A stretch of 64,000 nt of DNA from Arthrobacter sp. H35-D1 (GCF_030063185.1 NZ_JASISP010000005.1:62001-126000); one strand, 5' to 3'. Positions 9,220-18,874 are shown, counted from the first letter of the stretch. Notes: generated from the sequence alone by a model not told the origin. Translations and numbers: made by a program.

Positions 9220-10740
9220 ATGACTTGCCGCCGCATGGCGGCCCAAAGAAAGCAGCAAATGGACAAGCCCAATGTGATCCTCATTTGTGCCGATGAATGG
9301 CGCGGCGACGCTCTTGGCGCGGAAGGACATCCCTACGTCCAAACACCGCATCTGGATGAGTTGGCAGGCAAGGGGGCCCGCTTCCGGCACGCTTATTCGG
9401 CCACCCCCACGTGCGTCCCAGCCCGGGTCGCCTTGTTTACCGGCCAGTCTCAGGAACGGCATGGTCGCGTTGGCTACCAAGAGGGCGTGAACTTCGACGA
9501 CGTCCATCCCGTCACGCTGCAAGGCGAGTTTCGCAAGGCTGGCTACCAAAGCCAGGCCATTGGCAAACTCCATGTCTATCCCGAGCGCAGCCGCGTGGGC
9601 TTTGACGACGTCATCCTGCACGACGGCTTCCTGCACTTTGCTCGCAAGGAGCACAAACGCGACTTCAAGTTCTTCGACGACTACGTCCCGTGGCTGCGCC
9701 GCCAGCCGGGCGTCACCCCCGACGAGGAGTACTTCGACCACGGCGCAGGCTGCAACTCAACCGTGGCCAGGCCGTGGGACAAGCCTGAACGACTGCACCC
9801 CACATCATGGGCCGGAACCCAAGCCGTCGAGTGGCTGTACCGCCGCGACCCAACCCGTCCGTTCTTCCTTTACCTGTCCTTTCACCGTCCGCATCCGCCG
9901 TACGATCCGCCGGCCTGGGCGATGGACATGTACCTTGACCTGCCGGCCTTCAAGCGACGACTGGGCGACTGGGAAAACCACTATGAGTCGGTGCGCACAG
10001 ACGGCAACCACCAGCTCGCCTTTGGCAAGCTTTCGGAGGCCGTCACACATCGGGCAAGGGCCGGATACTACGGGTTGATGACCCAGATAGACTTCCAGCT
10101 CATGCGTCTGATTGAAGCGCTGAACGAGTTTGGGCTGGCCGACGACACCATCCTTGCCTTCACGTCCGACCACGGCGAAATGCTCGGCGACCACGACTTC
10201 TATCGCAAGGCCGTCGGCTACGAGGGTTCCGCCCGAGTGCCCTTGATCGTCTGCCCCTCACCCAACGACGCCTCCGCCACGCGCGGGGCCGTTGTGGATG
10301 AAGTGGTGGAGCTGCGAGACGTCATGCCCACCCTGCTGGAACTGGCCGGTGTCCCCGTCCCCGAGTCCTGTGATGGAAAGTCCCTGGCACGATTCGTGCG
10401 CTCTGCCGCGGCGGATCCGCAGGAACCGTGGCGGGAGTGGTTGCACGGCGAGCACGTGTACTTCGGCCAGTCCCTGCAATGGGTCACCGACGGCCACATC
10501 AAATACCTGTGGGCTTCGGAATGGGGAACCCAGGAACTGTTCAACCTCGACGACGATCCTGGGGAGTTGCACAACCTGGCCCCGTTGCAGGAACATGCAG
10601 GGCTTCTGGCCCTGTGGAAAGGCCGCCTCATCGCGGACCTCACCGGCCGTGAGGAAGGCTTCGTGCACGACGGCGAACTGGTCACCGGAGTGCCGGTTGT
10701 CACCATGCTCTCGCACGCTCGGGCCCGCATGACAGGCTAG
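9220..10740 (+). CDS. Sulfatase (arylsulfatase family, cysteine type)
   Basis: This enzyme should cleave a sulfate ester or a related phospho/phosphono-ester; the substrate is unknown. The 506-residue protein begins its domain with NVILICADEWRGD (metal-binding Asp) and has the sulfatase signature C65-V-P-A-R69, whose cysteine is converted to formylglycine. TSDHGEMLGDH provides the second Asp/His metal site. There is no signal peptide, suggesting a cytoplasmic location. The ATG at 9220 is chosen for GGAGG eight bases upstream; an internal ATG at 9259 is the alternative. No formylglycine-generating enzyme is encoded in the window. Its stop overlaps that of convergent glnE. Confidence 0.88.
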   Translation: MTCRRMAAQRKQQMDKPNVILICADEWRGDALGAEGHPYVQTPHLDELAGKGARFRHAYSATPTCVPARVALFTGQSQERHGRVGYQEGVNFDDVHPVTLQGEFRKAGYQSQAIGKLHVYPERSRVGFDDVILHDGFLHFARKEHKRDFKFFDDYVPWLRRQPGVTPDEEYFDHGAGCNSTVARPWDKPERLHPTSWAGTQAVEWLYRRDPTRPFFLYLSFHRPHPPYDPPAWAMDMYLDLPAFKRRLGDWENHYESVRTDGNHQLAFGKLSEAVTHRARAGYYGLMTQIDFQLMRLIEALNEFGLADDTILAFTSDHGEMLGDHDFYRKAVGYEGSARVPLIVCPSPNDASATRGAVVDEVVELRDVMPTLLELAGVPVPESCDGKSLARFVRSAAADPQEPWREWLHGEHVYFGQSLQWVTDGHIKYLWASEWGTQELFNLDDDPGELHNLAPLQEHAGLLALWKGRLIADLTGREEGFVHDGELVTGVPVVTMLSHARARMTG

Positions 10741-13700
10741 CCGTAGAACAAGTGCTCAAAGACGCCGCGGGCGCGGCGGGTCAGGCTCAGATAGTCCTCT
10801 TCAAAAGCAGCTGCTTGGCCGGGTTCGTAGCCACACCACCGGGCAATGGCTTCCAGATCCCGCCTGTCCGATGGCAGAACATCGGAATTTTTTCCCGTCC
10901 ACATCACGATGGCGTTGCGGATCTTGCCTGCCAAGCGCCACGCCGACTCAAGGATTTCCGCATCCGTCGCGTCCACCAGGCCGATGGCGGCAGCGGCGTG
11001 CAACGCGGCAATGGTTTGCGTGGTCTGCAGTTCCGGGTGTGTGTGGGCATGCTGGAGCTGCCACAGCTGGACAAGCCATTCAACGTCGCTGAGCCCGCCC
11101 CGACCCAGCTTCACATGGCGGGATGGATCGGCACCGCGCGGCAAGCGTTCGCCTTCCATGCGCGCTTTGAGACGCTTGATCTCGCGCTGGTCCGCTTCGG
11201 AAATGTTTCTTGGATAGCGGATGGGGTCGGCCATCTCCACGAAGTCCAAGGCAAGGCTGTCGGAGCCTGCCATCGGCCTGGCGCGCAGCAGCGCCTGCGC
11301 TTCCCACGCTGAGGACCAGCGGGCATAATATTCCCGGTAAGCGTCCAGGGAACGGACCAACGGGCCCTTGCGCCCTTCGGGGCGCAGGTCTGCGTCAATG
11401 CTGAGCACCCGCTCAGCCTGGATGGCCGGGCGAACCGGCGCGGTGAGCAGGGACACCAACTTCTGCACAATGGCCTTGGCCTGTTGTCCCGCTTGCTCCA
11501 TCAGTTGCTCGGGAAGACCCTCCACTGGACGGTGCACGAACAGGACGTCGGCATCGGATCCGTAACCGATCTCCCGTCCGCCCTGGCGCCCCATGGCGAC
11601 CACCAGCATTTTGGTCATGGCTGGTCCGCCCGCCTGCACCTCGGTTTCAGCAACCATCAGGCTGCCCAGGACGGCGGCCCTGTCCGTGTCGCTAAGCGCC
11701 TGGGAAACGTGGTCCTGGTCCAGGAGGCCGCAAGAGTCGGCGATGGCCACGCGCAGAATTTCCCGCTGCCGGATGAGCCTGATCAACCGAATGGACTCCA
11801 TGGTTTCCCCGTGGCGCACAAAGGTGGACTGGATCTCCGCCCACTGCGCGGAGAAGCTCTGCGGCACCAGGTCCTTGGCGTTGCCCAGCCAAGCCGTGGC
11901 TTCCGGGGACACCTCCAACCGGTCGCTGATCAGCCTTGAGCTGGAAAGCAGGTGGCACAGCCGTTCGGCCGCAGCCTGATGGTCGCGCAACATGCCCAGA
12001 TACCAGTGCGAGGTCCCCAATGCATCGCTGACCCGGCGGAAATTGAGCAGGCCGGCGTCGGCGTCGACGCCGGCGGCCAGCCAGCCAAGCAGAACAGGCA
12101 ACAACTGCCGTTGCAGTGCGGCACGGCGGCTCACCCCTGCCGTCAAGGCCTCAATGTGGCGCACCGCGCCTTCAGTGTCCCGGTAGCCCAACGCTGCCAG
12201 ACGGGCTCGCGCCGCATCCGTGGTCAGTGCCGCATCCTCGGAGCTGAGGTTCGCAACCCTGGCCAAAATGGGGCGGTAGAAGATCTGCTCGTGCAAGGAA
12301 CTGACGGACCGCTTGACCTTTGCCCAATCTGCCAGGAGCGACTCGGCACTGGGTCTTTTCACGCTCAACGGACCTTCCAGTGCCCGTGCCAATGCCCGCA
12401 ATTGATCGGGCGCCGTGGGCATGGTGTGGGTGCGGCGCATCTGCACAAGCTGGATCCTGTGTTCCAAGACCCGCAGGAAGGTGTAGTGCCCAAGCATCAG
12501 CGCAGCGTCGGTGCGGCCGACGTACCCGGCCTTCACCAGGGCATCAATGGCGGCGGTGGTGGACCGGACTCGCAAACTGGTGTCATTCTTGCCATGGACA
12601 AGTTGCAGCAGCTGGACAGTGAACTCCACATCGCGCAACCCTCCCCGGCCCAGCTTGATCTGACGTGCCGACTCGGCGTCGGGAATGTGGGCCGTAACCC
12701 GTCGGCGCATGGCCTGGACGGATCCCACAAAGCCGTCGCGTTCCGATGAGGACCAAATCAGCGGCGCAACAGCTTCCTCAAACGCCGTGCCCAACTCCTT
12801 GTCCCCCGCGATGGCGCGCGCCTTCAGCAAGGCTTGAAACTCCCAGCTCTGCGCCCAGCGATGGTAGTAGGCCAGATAGGACTCCAGTGTCCGGACCAGC
12901 TGCCCGTCCTTGCCCTCCGGACGCAGATTCGCGTCGACCTCCCACAGGCCTGGTTCACGTTCCGCCGCATAAATGGTCCGTGAGACGGCCCCGGCCAGGG
13001 CATTGCCGATCCGTGCCACGTGCCCGTCGTCCAGATCGCCCGCATGGCCCGCGCCCGGGGTGTGCGAACCGCCCGAGGCGGGTTCGCCGTCGTGCAACAG
13101 ATCGGCGACGTACATGACGTCAACATCGGAAATGTAGTTCAACTCCCGAGCCCCGCACTTGCCCATGCCGATGACGGCCAGACGCACCGCAGCAACATTC
13201 TCCACCCCGGCAGTTGCGCCCACTTCATTGCGGGCCACCGCCAAGGCAGCCTCGACCGCGGCGGCTGCCAGATCCGCCAGTTCGGCGCCCACCAACGGCA
13301 TAGCCTCCTGCGGGGCAGCGGCCCCAAGGTCCCGCAACGCCAGCTCGCATAGGTGCCGGCGGTACCGAGTGCGCAAGGCAATGCGTGCTTCGGTGCCGGA
13401 CAGCGTCGCCACAGGCGTCGCCGCCGCCGGGTCCGCGCCCACCGCGTGCAGCAGCGAATCCCGCAGCGCTTCACTGTCAATCGGCACCGGTTCGGGGGAA
13501 GCCACGGCATCGACCACGTCAAGGTGTTCGGGGTGGCGCATCAGGAAATCGGCCAGGGCCTCCGAAGCACCCAACAGCCTGAACAGCCCCTCGTTGGCGA
13601 CCGACTCCCCCGTCTCCGGATCAAGCACGCTCAGCTTGGCGGAGCTCTCGGGCACGGCACTGATCAACCGCACAAGCGACTGCAACGCCAGATCGGGGTT

Positions 13701-13832
13701 GTCGGCCACGGACAGGGCATCAAGGAGCCAGAGTTGGTCCAGCTCCGCCAGTTCGGAAAATCCCAGGAACCGCTCGCACGTTTCCAAGTCGGAGAAGCCA
13801 CGGGTGATGAGGGTGCGGGTCAGCGAACTCAT
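10737..13832 (-). CDS. glnE: Bifunctional glutamine synthetase adenylyltransferase/deadenylylase
   Basis: GlnE adds and removes AMP on glutamine synthetase in response to nitrogen status. The product of about 1031 residues has the two nucleotidyltransferase domains of the family: GMGKCGARELNYISDVDVMYV-type motif near 220-240 (G-K-G-ELNYxSDxD) and AMGRQGGREIGYGSDADVLFV-type near 744-764. The first is expected to be the deadenylylating and the second the adenylylating domain. The ATG at 13832 is used because AGGA lies seven bases upstream; a longer in-frame start overlaps glnA2. The gene lies eight bases after glnA2, the same arrangement as in mycobacteria, and ends convergently with the sulfatase, sharing a CTAG. 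Confidence 0.95.
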   Translation of the reverse strand: MSSLTRTLITRGFSDLETCERFLGFSELAELDQLWLLDALSVADNPDLALQSLVRLISAVPESSAKLSVLDPETGESVANEGLFRLLGASEALADFLMRHPEHLDVVDAVASPEPVPIDSEALRDSLLHAVGADPAAATPVATLSGTEARIALRTRYRRHLCELALRDLGAAAPQEAMPLVGAELADLAAAAVEAALAVARNEVGATAGVENVAAVRLAVIGMGKCGARELNYISDVDVMYVADLLHDGEPASGGSHTPGAGHAGDLDDGHVARIGNALAGAVSRTIYAAEREPGLWEVDANLRPEGKDGQLVRTLESYLAYYHRWAQSWEFQALLKARAIAGDKELGTAFEEAVAPLIWSSSERDGFVGSVQAMRRRVTAHIPDAESARQIKLGRGGLRDVEFTVQLLQLVHGKNDTSLRVRSTTAAIDALVKAGYVGRTDAALMLGHYTFLRVLEHRIQLVQMRRTHTMPTAPDQLRALARALEGPLSVKRPSAESLLADWAKVKRSVSSLHEQIFYRPILARVANLSSEDAALTTDAARARLAALGYRDTEGAVRHIEALTAGVSRRAALQRQLLPVLLGWLAAGVDADAGLLNFRRVSDALGTSHWYLGMLRDHQAAAERLCHLLSSSRLISDRLEVSPEATAWLGNAKDLVPQSFSAQWAEIQSTFVRHGETMESIRLIRLIRQREILRVAIADSCGLLDQDHVSQALSDTDRAAVLGSLMVAETEVQAGGPAMTKMLVVAMGRQGGREIGYGSDADVLFVHRPVEGLPEQLMEQAGQQAKAIVQKLVSLLTAPVRPAIQAERVLSIDADLRPEGRKGPLVRSLDAYREYYARWSSAWEAQALLRARPMAGSDSLALDFVEMADPIRYPRNISEADQREIKRLKARMEGERLPRGADPSRHVKLGRGGLSDVEWLVQLWQLQHAHTHPELQTTQTIAALHAAAAIGLVDATDAEILESAWRLAGKIRNAIVMWTGKNSDVLPSDRRDLEAIARWCGYEPGQAAAFEEDYLSLTRRARGVFEHLFYG

Positions 13833-13840
13833 GGCAGGTC

Positions 13841-15181
13841 CTACAGCACCCCCAGGTAGCGGTTTATTTCGTACGGGGTCACTTGGCGCCGATACTCCTG
13901 CCACTCCTCACGCTTGTTGCGCAAAAAGTTCTCAAAGACTTGTTCGCCCAGGATTTGTGGCATCAGTTCTGATTCCTCCATCTGGCGCACGGCGTCGTGC
14001 AGGCTGGAGGGCAGCGGATCGTGACCCATGGCCCGGCGTTCGCCGCTCGTCAACGCACTGATGTCCTCAACGGCCGACTCCGGAAGTTCGTATTCTTCCT
14101 CGATGCCCTTCAACCCGGCACCCAGCAACACGGAATAGGCCAGGTACGGGTTGGCTGCGGAGTCGATTCCACGGTACTCAAGCCGGGCGGACTGGCCCTT
14201 CCCCGGCTTGTACAGCGGCACTCGCATCAGCGCAGAGCGGTTGTTGTGTCCCCAGGACACATAGCTGGGGGCTTCCCCTCCGCCCCACAGGCGCTTGTAG
14301 GAGTTCACGAACTGATTGGTGACGGCCGTGAATTCCGGTGCGTGGTGCAAGATTCCGGCCATGAACTGCCGCGCCGTCTTGGAGAGCTGAAACTCGGCTC
14401 CCGGCTCATGGAAAGCGTTGCTGTCGCCCTCAAACAGGGAGAAATGGGTGTGCATGCCGGACCCCGGGTGGTCGGAGAACGGTTTGGGCATGAACGTGGC
14501 GTAGGTGCCTTGCTGAATGGCCACCTCACGGACCACCGTCCGGAACGTCATGATGTTGTCCGCCGTCTGGAGTGCATCGGCGTAGCGCAGATCGATCTCA
14601 TTTTGGCCCGGGCCGCCCTCGTGGTGGCTGAACTCCACGGAGATGCCGACGTCTTCGAGCATTGTCACGGCTGTGCGGCGAAAGTCCTGCGCCACGCCTC
14701 CCGGCACATGGTCGTAGTAGCCCGCGTAGTCAACAGGGACAGGGACGCCGTCGGGTCCCGGCCGGTCCGACTTCAACAGGTAAAACTCAATTTCGGGGTG
14801 GGTGTAGCACGTGAAGCCCATGTCGGCGGCCTTCTCCAGCGTGCGCTTGAGAACGTTGCGCGGGTCCGCGGCGGAGGGCTCGCCGTCAGGGGTCAGAATG
14901 TCGCAAAACATGCGAGATGTCTGCTCGGTCGCCCCTCGCCACGGCAGGATCTGAAAGGTGGAAGGGTCGGGCATGGCGAGCATGTCGGATTCAAAGATCC
15001 GGGCCAAGCCGTCAATGGCGGAGCCGTCAAAGCCCAAGCCCTCTTCAAAGGCGCCTTCCACTTCGGCAGGGGCCAGGGCCACCGACTTCAGGCTGCCCAC
15101 AACGTCGGTGAACCAGAGCCGCACAAACCGGACATCGCGCTCTTCAATGGTGCGCAATACAAATTCCTGCTGACGGTTCAT
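13841..15181 (-). CDS. glnA2: Type I glutamine synthetase, GlnA2-like
   Basis: The 446-residue product condenses glutamate and ammonia at the expense of ATP. Type I signatures are FDGSAIDG near 51, HPEIEFYLL near 128, the GQNEIDLRY substrate loop near 192, GSGMHTHFSL near 240, and RLEYRGID near 333. The length and the link to glnE match mycobacterial GlnA2, one of several synthetase paralogues; the main GlnA1 is not in the window. Y364 in EEEYELPE aligns roughly with the adenylylated tyrosine loop, but the flanks differ from GlnA1. The start has AGAGG eight bases upstream. It is probably cotranscribed with glnE. Confidence 0.93.
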   Translation of the reverse strand: MNRQQEFVLRTIEERDVRFVRLWFTDVVGSLKSVALAPAEVEGAFEEGLGFDGSAIDGLARIFESDMLAMPDPSTFQILPWRGATEQTSRMFCDILTPDGEPSAADPRNVLKRTLEKAADMGFTCYTHPEIEFYLLKSDRPGPDGVPVPVDYAGYYDHVPGGVAQDFRRTAVTMLEDVGISVEFSHHEGGPGQNEIDLRYADALQTADNIMTFRTVVREVAIQQGTYATFMPKPFSDHPGSGMHTHFSLFEGDSNAFHEPGAEFQLSKTARQFMAGILHHAPEFTAVTNQFVNSYKRLWGGGEAPSYVSWGHNNRSALMRVPLYKPGKGQSARLEYRGIDSAANPYLAYSVLLGAGLKGIEEEYELPESAVEDISALTSGERRAMGHDPLPSSLHDAVRQMEESELMPQILGEQVFENFLRNKREEWQEYRRQVTPYEINRYLGVL

Positions 15182-15331
15182 TTTCGCTGCCTCTTTTCGT
15201 TGACGCCCGGTCCGCAGCCGCCGCGTACCGGCCGGCCGTGGACTGGATCGCGAACACGATTGCTTCCTTCTGTGAATACTCTACTCAACTGGCCGCCCGG
15301 TGCATTGCCCGCTTCCCGCCCCGAGTCGTAA

Positions 15332-15343
15332 TAGGCTGGTGGC
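15332..15343 (+). promoter_or_regulatory. Predicted leaderless promoter of panB
   Basis: TAGGCT at 15332-15337 lies six bases before the panB ATG. The spacing places the transcript start at the start codon. No clear -35 hexamer or good ribosome-binding site is visible. Confidence 0.5.
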
Positions 15344-16279
15344 ATGTCACCGACAAGCACCCCTGATTCCGCCGTGTCCAAAGCCACGGAAGCCCCCGAT
15401 GCAGCGGCAGAGCCCGCCGAGCTGGCCGCCCCCTACGGCGCCGGCGCAGGAACCAAGAACTCTCCCTCGGGCATTCCCTCCACGGCTGCCAAAATCCGCA
15501 CGCATCACCTGCGGGCGGCCAAGCTGGCCGGTGAAAAGTTCGCCATGCTCACCGCCTACGACCAGTACACGGCGCAAATTTTTGATGAGGCCGGCATTGA
15601 GGTGCTGCTGGTGGGCGACTCTGCCTCGAACAACGTCCTGGGAAATGAAACCTCGCTGCCCATCACCCTTGATGAAATGATCATCTTCTGCCGCGCCGTC
15701 ACAGCTGGTGCCAAGCGCGCCCTAGTGGTGGCCGATCTACCCTTCGGCAGCTACGAAGCATCCACTGAACAGGCCGTTGCCTCCTGTGTGCGCCTGATGA
15801 AGGAAGGCCTGGTCCACGCCGTGAAGATGGAGGGCGGCGCCTACTACGCCCCCACCGTGCGCGCACTGACCCAGGCCGGCATCCCCGTCATGGCCCACAT
15901 CGGCTTCACTCCCCAAAGCGAGCACATGCTGGGCGGCTACCGTGTGCAGGGCCGCGGCGACATGGCACAGGACATGATTGACGACGCCGTGGCACTGGCC
16001 GACGCCGGGGCGTTCTGTGTGTTGATGGAAATGGTTCCGGCCACCACGGCCGCCGCCGTGGACGCCGCCGTTGCCGTGCCTACTGTGGGCATCGGTGCCG
16101 GAAACGCCACCACCGGACAGGTGCTGGTGTGGCAGGACATGGCCGGGCTGCGGACCGGGAAAATGGCCAAGTTCGTCAAGCAATACGCCCACATGCGCAC
16201 CATCCTCGCCGACGCGGCCAAGGAGTATGGTGACGAGGTGCGCAACGGCGTGTTCCCCGGCCCCGAGCACACCTTCTAG
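15344..16279 (+). CDS. panB: 3-methyl-2-oxobutanoate hydroxymethyltransferase
   Basis: PanB transfers a hydroxymethyl group from methylene-tetrahydrofolate to ketoisovalerate, the first committed step of pantothenate and CoA synthesis. The protein has 311 residues; the conserved (beta/alpha)8 enzyme begins near residue 47 at KIRTHHLRAAKLAGEKF. Family blocks are MLTAYDQYTA, LLVGDSASNNVLG (metal-binding Asp), VADLPFGSYE, KMEGG, HIGFTPQS and VPTVGIGAG. The first about 45 residues are a Pro/Ala-rich extension lacking in most homologues. It stands alone with its own promoter, convergent to a small gene at 16288. Assignment is secure. Confidence 0.96.
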   Translation: MSPTSTPDSAVSKATEAPDAAAEPAELAAPYGAGAGTKNSPSGIPSTAAKIRTHHLRAAKLAGEKFAMLTAYDQYTAQIFDEAGIEVLLVGDSASNNVLGNETSLPITLDEMIIFCRAVTAGAKRALVVADLPFGSYEASTEQAVASCVRLMKEGLVHAVKMEGGAYYAPTVRALTQAGIPVMAHIGFTPQSEHMLGGYRVQGRGDMAQDMIDDAVALADAGAFCVLMEMVPATTAAAVDAAVAVPTVGIGAGNATTGQVLVWQDMAGLRTGKMAKFVKQYAHMRTILADAAKEYGDEVRNGVFPGPEHTF

Positions 16280-16287
16280 CAGTCGAC

Positions 16288-16464
16288 CTAGTAGTCGTCG
16301 TCTTCCTCGTCGAGGGTGTCTGCAACTTCATTGCGTTCGCGAACCTTGGCAAGGGCAGCCTCGGCTTCCTCCCTGCTGTCGTAGGGACCAATGAGCGACC
16401 TCCACCCTGACTGGGCGTTCTTTTCCACTTCATGGGTTTCCACGTTGTACCAATACTGTGCCAT
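16288..16464 (-). CDS. Small SPOR-like domain protein
   Basis: A 58-residue protein that starts MAQYWYNVETHEVE and reads through a compact aromatic-rich fold (SGWRSLIGPYDSREEAEAAL) to a very acidic tail ending EEDDDY. The pattern GPYDSREEAEAALAKVRERN resembles the SPOR/RNP-like repeat found in short actinobacterial proteins of unknown function. The ATG at 16464 has GGAGA six bases upstream; the longer open frame is not used. No signal peptide, so probably cytoplasmic. It is convergent with panB and divergent from map. Function unknown. Confidence 0.8.
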   Translation of the reverse strand: MAQYWYNVETHEVEKNAQSGWRSLIGPYDSREEAEAALAKVRERNEVADTLDEEDDDY

Positions 16465-16564
16465 GGTGCTCTCCGTTTCTGCGCGGGATCTTTGCTCGAC
16501 AGTTGCCATCCTAGGCCGACCGGGCAGTCTTGGCAGGTGCACCACAAACGGCGAGCAAAACTTA

Positions 16565-16576
16565 TAGGATGGCTAT
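16565..16576 (+). promoter_or_regulatory. Predicted leaderless promoter of map
   Basis: TAGGAT at 16565-16570 is followed by six bases and the map ATG. No ribosome-binding site is present, which fits a leaderless transcript. No good -35 is visible. Confidence 0.55.
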
Positions 16577-17455
16577 ATGTCTTCCACAGCACTTACGGCC
16601 CCCATCGGCAAGCTTGTTCCCGGCACCGTCAGCGAGCAGCTTTTCGTCCCGCACTCCATTCCACGCCCCGAATACGTGGGCAGGACGGGCCCTGCCCCGT
16701 TCAAGGGATCAGAGGTGAAGGACGCCGAGACGCTGGAGAAAATCCGCGTTTCCTCCAAGATTGCCGCCCAGGCCATCGTTGAAGTGGGAAACAACATTGT
16801 TCCCGGCGTCACCACCGACGCCTTGGATCGAGTTGGCCACGAGTTCCTCCTTGACCACAAGGCCTATCCGTCAACGCTGGGCTACCGCGGTTTCCCCAAG
16901 TCCCTGTGCTCATCGCTCAATGAAGTGATCTGCCACGGCATCCCCGACAGCACCGTCGTCGAAGACGGGGACATCATCAACATTGACATCACCGCGTTTA
17001 AGAACGGCGTGCATGGCGACACCAACTGGACCTTCACCGTCGGCGACGTCGATGAAGAGTCGAGGCTGCTGGTGGAGCGCACGCAGGAGTCCTTGAACCG
17101 GGCCATCAGGGCAGTGGCGCCCGGGCGTGAAATCAACGTCATCGGCCGCACCATCGCTTCCTACGCCAAGCGCTTTGGCTACGGAGTGGTTCGGGACTTC
17201 ACCGGGCACGGCGTGGGCGAGGCGTTCCACACGGGCTTGATTATTCCGCATTATGACGCAGCCCCCGCCTACAACACCGTGTTGGAAGAGGGAATGGTCT
17301 TCACCATTGAACCCATGCTGACCCTGGGTACCATTGACTGGGACATGTGGGCCGACGACTGGACGGTAGTCACCCGCGACCACAAGCGCACGGCCCAGTT
17401 TGAGCACACCATGGTGGTCACCGCCACCGGAGCCGAAGTCCTGACACTTCCCTAG
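16577..17455 (+). CDS. map: Type I methionine aminopeptidase
   Basis: The enzyme removes the initiator methionine from nascent proteins. The 292-residue protein has an N-terminal extension of about 50 residues, as in the actinobacterial class Ic enzymes, including a Pro-rich segment ([20 protein letters not shown]) that may contact the ribosome. The substrate His is in NEVICHGIP. The five metal ligands are recognisable: Asp in NIDITA, Asp in HGDTNW, His in GHGVGEAFH, Glu in FTIEPML and Glu in AQFEHT. ppgK follows after 35 bases and is probably cotranscribed. Assignment is secure; which of possibly two Map paralogues this is cannot be told. Confidence 0.96.
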   Translation: MSSTALTAPIGKLVPGTVSEQLFVPHSIPRPEYVGRTGPAPFKGSEVKDAETLEKIRVSSKIAAQAIVEVGNNIVPGVTTDALDRVGHEFLLDHKAYPSTLGYRGFPKSLCSSLNEVICHGIPDSTVVEDGDIINIDITAFKNGVHGDTNWTFTVGDVDEESRLLVERTQESLNRAIRAVAPGREINVIGRTIASYAKRFGYGVVRDFTGHGVGEAFHTGLIIPHYDAAPAYNTVLEEGMVFTIEPMLTLGTIDWDMWADDWTVVTRDHKRTAQFEHTMVVTATGAEVLTLP

Positions 17456-17490
17456 CAACCACCCACACCACTTCTACCCCTGGAGCATCC

Positions 17491-18285
17491 ATGTCCAAGA
17501 AGCATTCTTCGTCCAGCACTGTCATTGGCATCGACATCGGCGGTACTGGCATCAAGGGCGGCATTATCGAGCTCAGCACCGGGAATATGCTGGGCGAGCG
17601 CTACAGGATCCCCACGCCGAGCCCGTCGTCGCCCCACGCTGTGGCGAGGGTGGTCAAGGAGATTGTGGACGAGTTGATGACCCGCCCGGACGCGCCGGCC
17701 CACGACGCACCTGTCGGCATCACGTTCCCGGCCATCATCTCCCACGGGGTGGCCCTCTCAGCGGCAAACGTTGACAAGTCGTGGATTGACGCCGACGTGG
17801 ACTCCATCTTCACCAAGGAACTGGGACGCGACGTGCAGGTCATGAACGACGCCGACGCCGCCGGCATGGCCGAAGCCCGCTATGGCGCAGGCCAGGGTGT
17901 CAAGGGCACCGTCCTTCTCATCACCTTGGGTACGGGCATCGGCTCGGCGTTTATCCACGACGGCATCCTGGTCCCCAACGTGGAGCTGGGACACCTGGAA
18001 ATTGACGGTTTCGACGCTGAAAGCAGGGCCTCCGCCAGTGCGCGCGAACGCGACGATCTGGACTGGGACGAGTACGCGGTGCGCTTGCAGCGCTACTTCT
18101 CGCACGTGGAATTTCTGTTCTCACCGGAGCTGTTCATCATTGGCGGCGGCATTTCCAAGCGCAGTGAGGATTACCTTCCCAAACTGAAGCTGCGAACCAA
18201 GATCATCACGGCGCAGCTAAAGAACAATGCCGGCATCGTGGGCGGAGCGCTACAGGCCGCAGTGCACTTCAAGTTGACCAAGTAG
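17491..18285 (+). CDS. ppgK: Polyphosphate glucokinase
   Basis: PpgK phosphorylates glucose using inorganic polyphosphate or ATP. The 264-residue ROK-fold protein has the phosphate-binding DIGGTGIKGGI near the N-terminus, the catalytic MNDADAAGMAEARYG block (Asp of the ND pair), LLITLGTGIGSAF, ELGHLEIDG, and the C-terminal IIGGGISKR. It lacks the Cys-rich zinc motif of glucose-type ROK kinases, unlike the second kinase at 59987. The closest actinobacterial relatives are the strictly polyphosphate/ATP glucokinases. The ATG has GGAG in front. A strong hairpin follows the stop. Confidence 0.93.
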   Translation: MSKKHSSSSTVIGIDIGGTGIKGGIIELSTGNMLGERYRIPTPSPSSPHAVARVVKEIVDELMTRPDAPAHDAPVGITFPAIISHGVALSAANVDKSWIDADVDSIFTKELGRDVQVMNDADAAGMAEARYGAGQGVKGTVLLITLGTGIGSAFIHDGILVPNVELGHLEIDGFDAESRASASARERDDLDWDEYAVRLQRYFSHVEFLFSPELFIIGGGISKRSEDYLPKLKLRTKIITAQLKNNAGIVGGALQAAVHFKLTK

Positions 18286-18293
18286 CCGCGACA

Positions 18294-18329
18294 GCCGCCC
18301 ACGGCATTAGGGTCAAGGCCGTGGGCGGC
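18294..18329. terminator. Bidirectional hairpin between ppgK and nrdR
   Basis: A perfect 12-bp inverted repeat (GCCGCCCACGGC/GCCGTGGGCGGC) with a 12-base loop lies between the convergent ppgK and nrdR genes. It has no U-tract on either side, so termination strength is uncertain, but location and symmetry fit a shared terminator. Confidence 0.65.
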
Positions 18330-18382
18330 GAGCCGGCGAAGGTTGCGTCCGCATGTCCCATGGAGCGGCGCTGGCTGCCTGG

Positions 18383-18874
18383 CTACTGCTCCGCGGCTGC
18401 GGATTCGTCCCGCCGGTCGGTGCCGTCGGGATACTCGCGGCGCAGATCGGCGATGGACGTTTCAAAGTCTTCCAGCGACTCAAAGGCCCGGTACACGCTG
18501 GCAAAGCGCAGGTAGGCCACCACATCGAGGCGTCGCAACGGTTCAAGGATGGCCAATCCCACCTCATTGGCGTCAACTTCCGCTGCACCGCTGGCCCGGA
18601 TGGACTCCTCGACCTCCTGGGCGAGCTTGGCCAAGTCGTCGTCGGTGACGGGGCGGCCCTGGCAGGCTTTGCGCACGCCACTGATGATCTTGCCGCGGCT
18701 GAAGGGCTCAGCCACCCCGGAACGCTTGCTGACGGACAGGCTCGCAGTTTCCATGGTGCTGAAGCGGCGCCCGCACTCCGTGCATTGCCGACGGCGGCGA
18801 ATGGACGAGCCGTCGTCGGAGAGGCGGGAATCAACCACTCGGGAGTCGGGATTGCGGCAAAACGGGCAATACAT
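18383..18874 (-). CDS. nrdR: Transcriptional repressor NrdR
   Basis: NrdR represses ribonucleotide reductase genes when ATP/dATP occupy its ATP-cone. The 163-residue protein has the N-terminal zinc ribbon CPFC...RRRQCTEC, a basic RRRR stretch, and the ATP-cone (residues about 46-136, [16 protein letters not shown] onward). The ATG has AGGGAG eight bases upstream, and a good promoter lies 33 bases before the start. Ribonucleotide reductase genes are not in the window; proximity to dnaE places DNA precursor control next to the replicase. Confidence 0.96.
   Translation of the reverse strand: MYCPFCRNPDSRVVDSRLSDDGSSIRRRRQCTECGRRFSTMETASLSVSKRSGVAEPFSRGKIISGVRKACQGRPVTDDDLAKLAQEVEESIRASGAAEVDANEVGLAILEPLRRLDVVAYLRFASVYRAFESLEDFETSIADLRREYPDGTDRRDESAAAEQ

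Noticed and set aside
10737-10740. CTAG shared by the stops of the sulfatase and glnE genes
   Set aside because: A four-base convergent stop overlap is common and has no functional meaning by itself.
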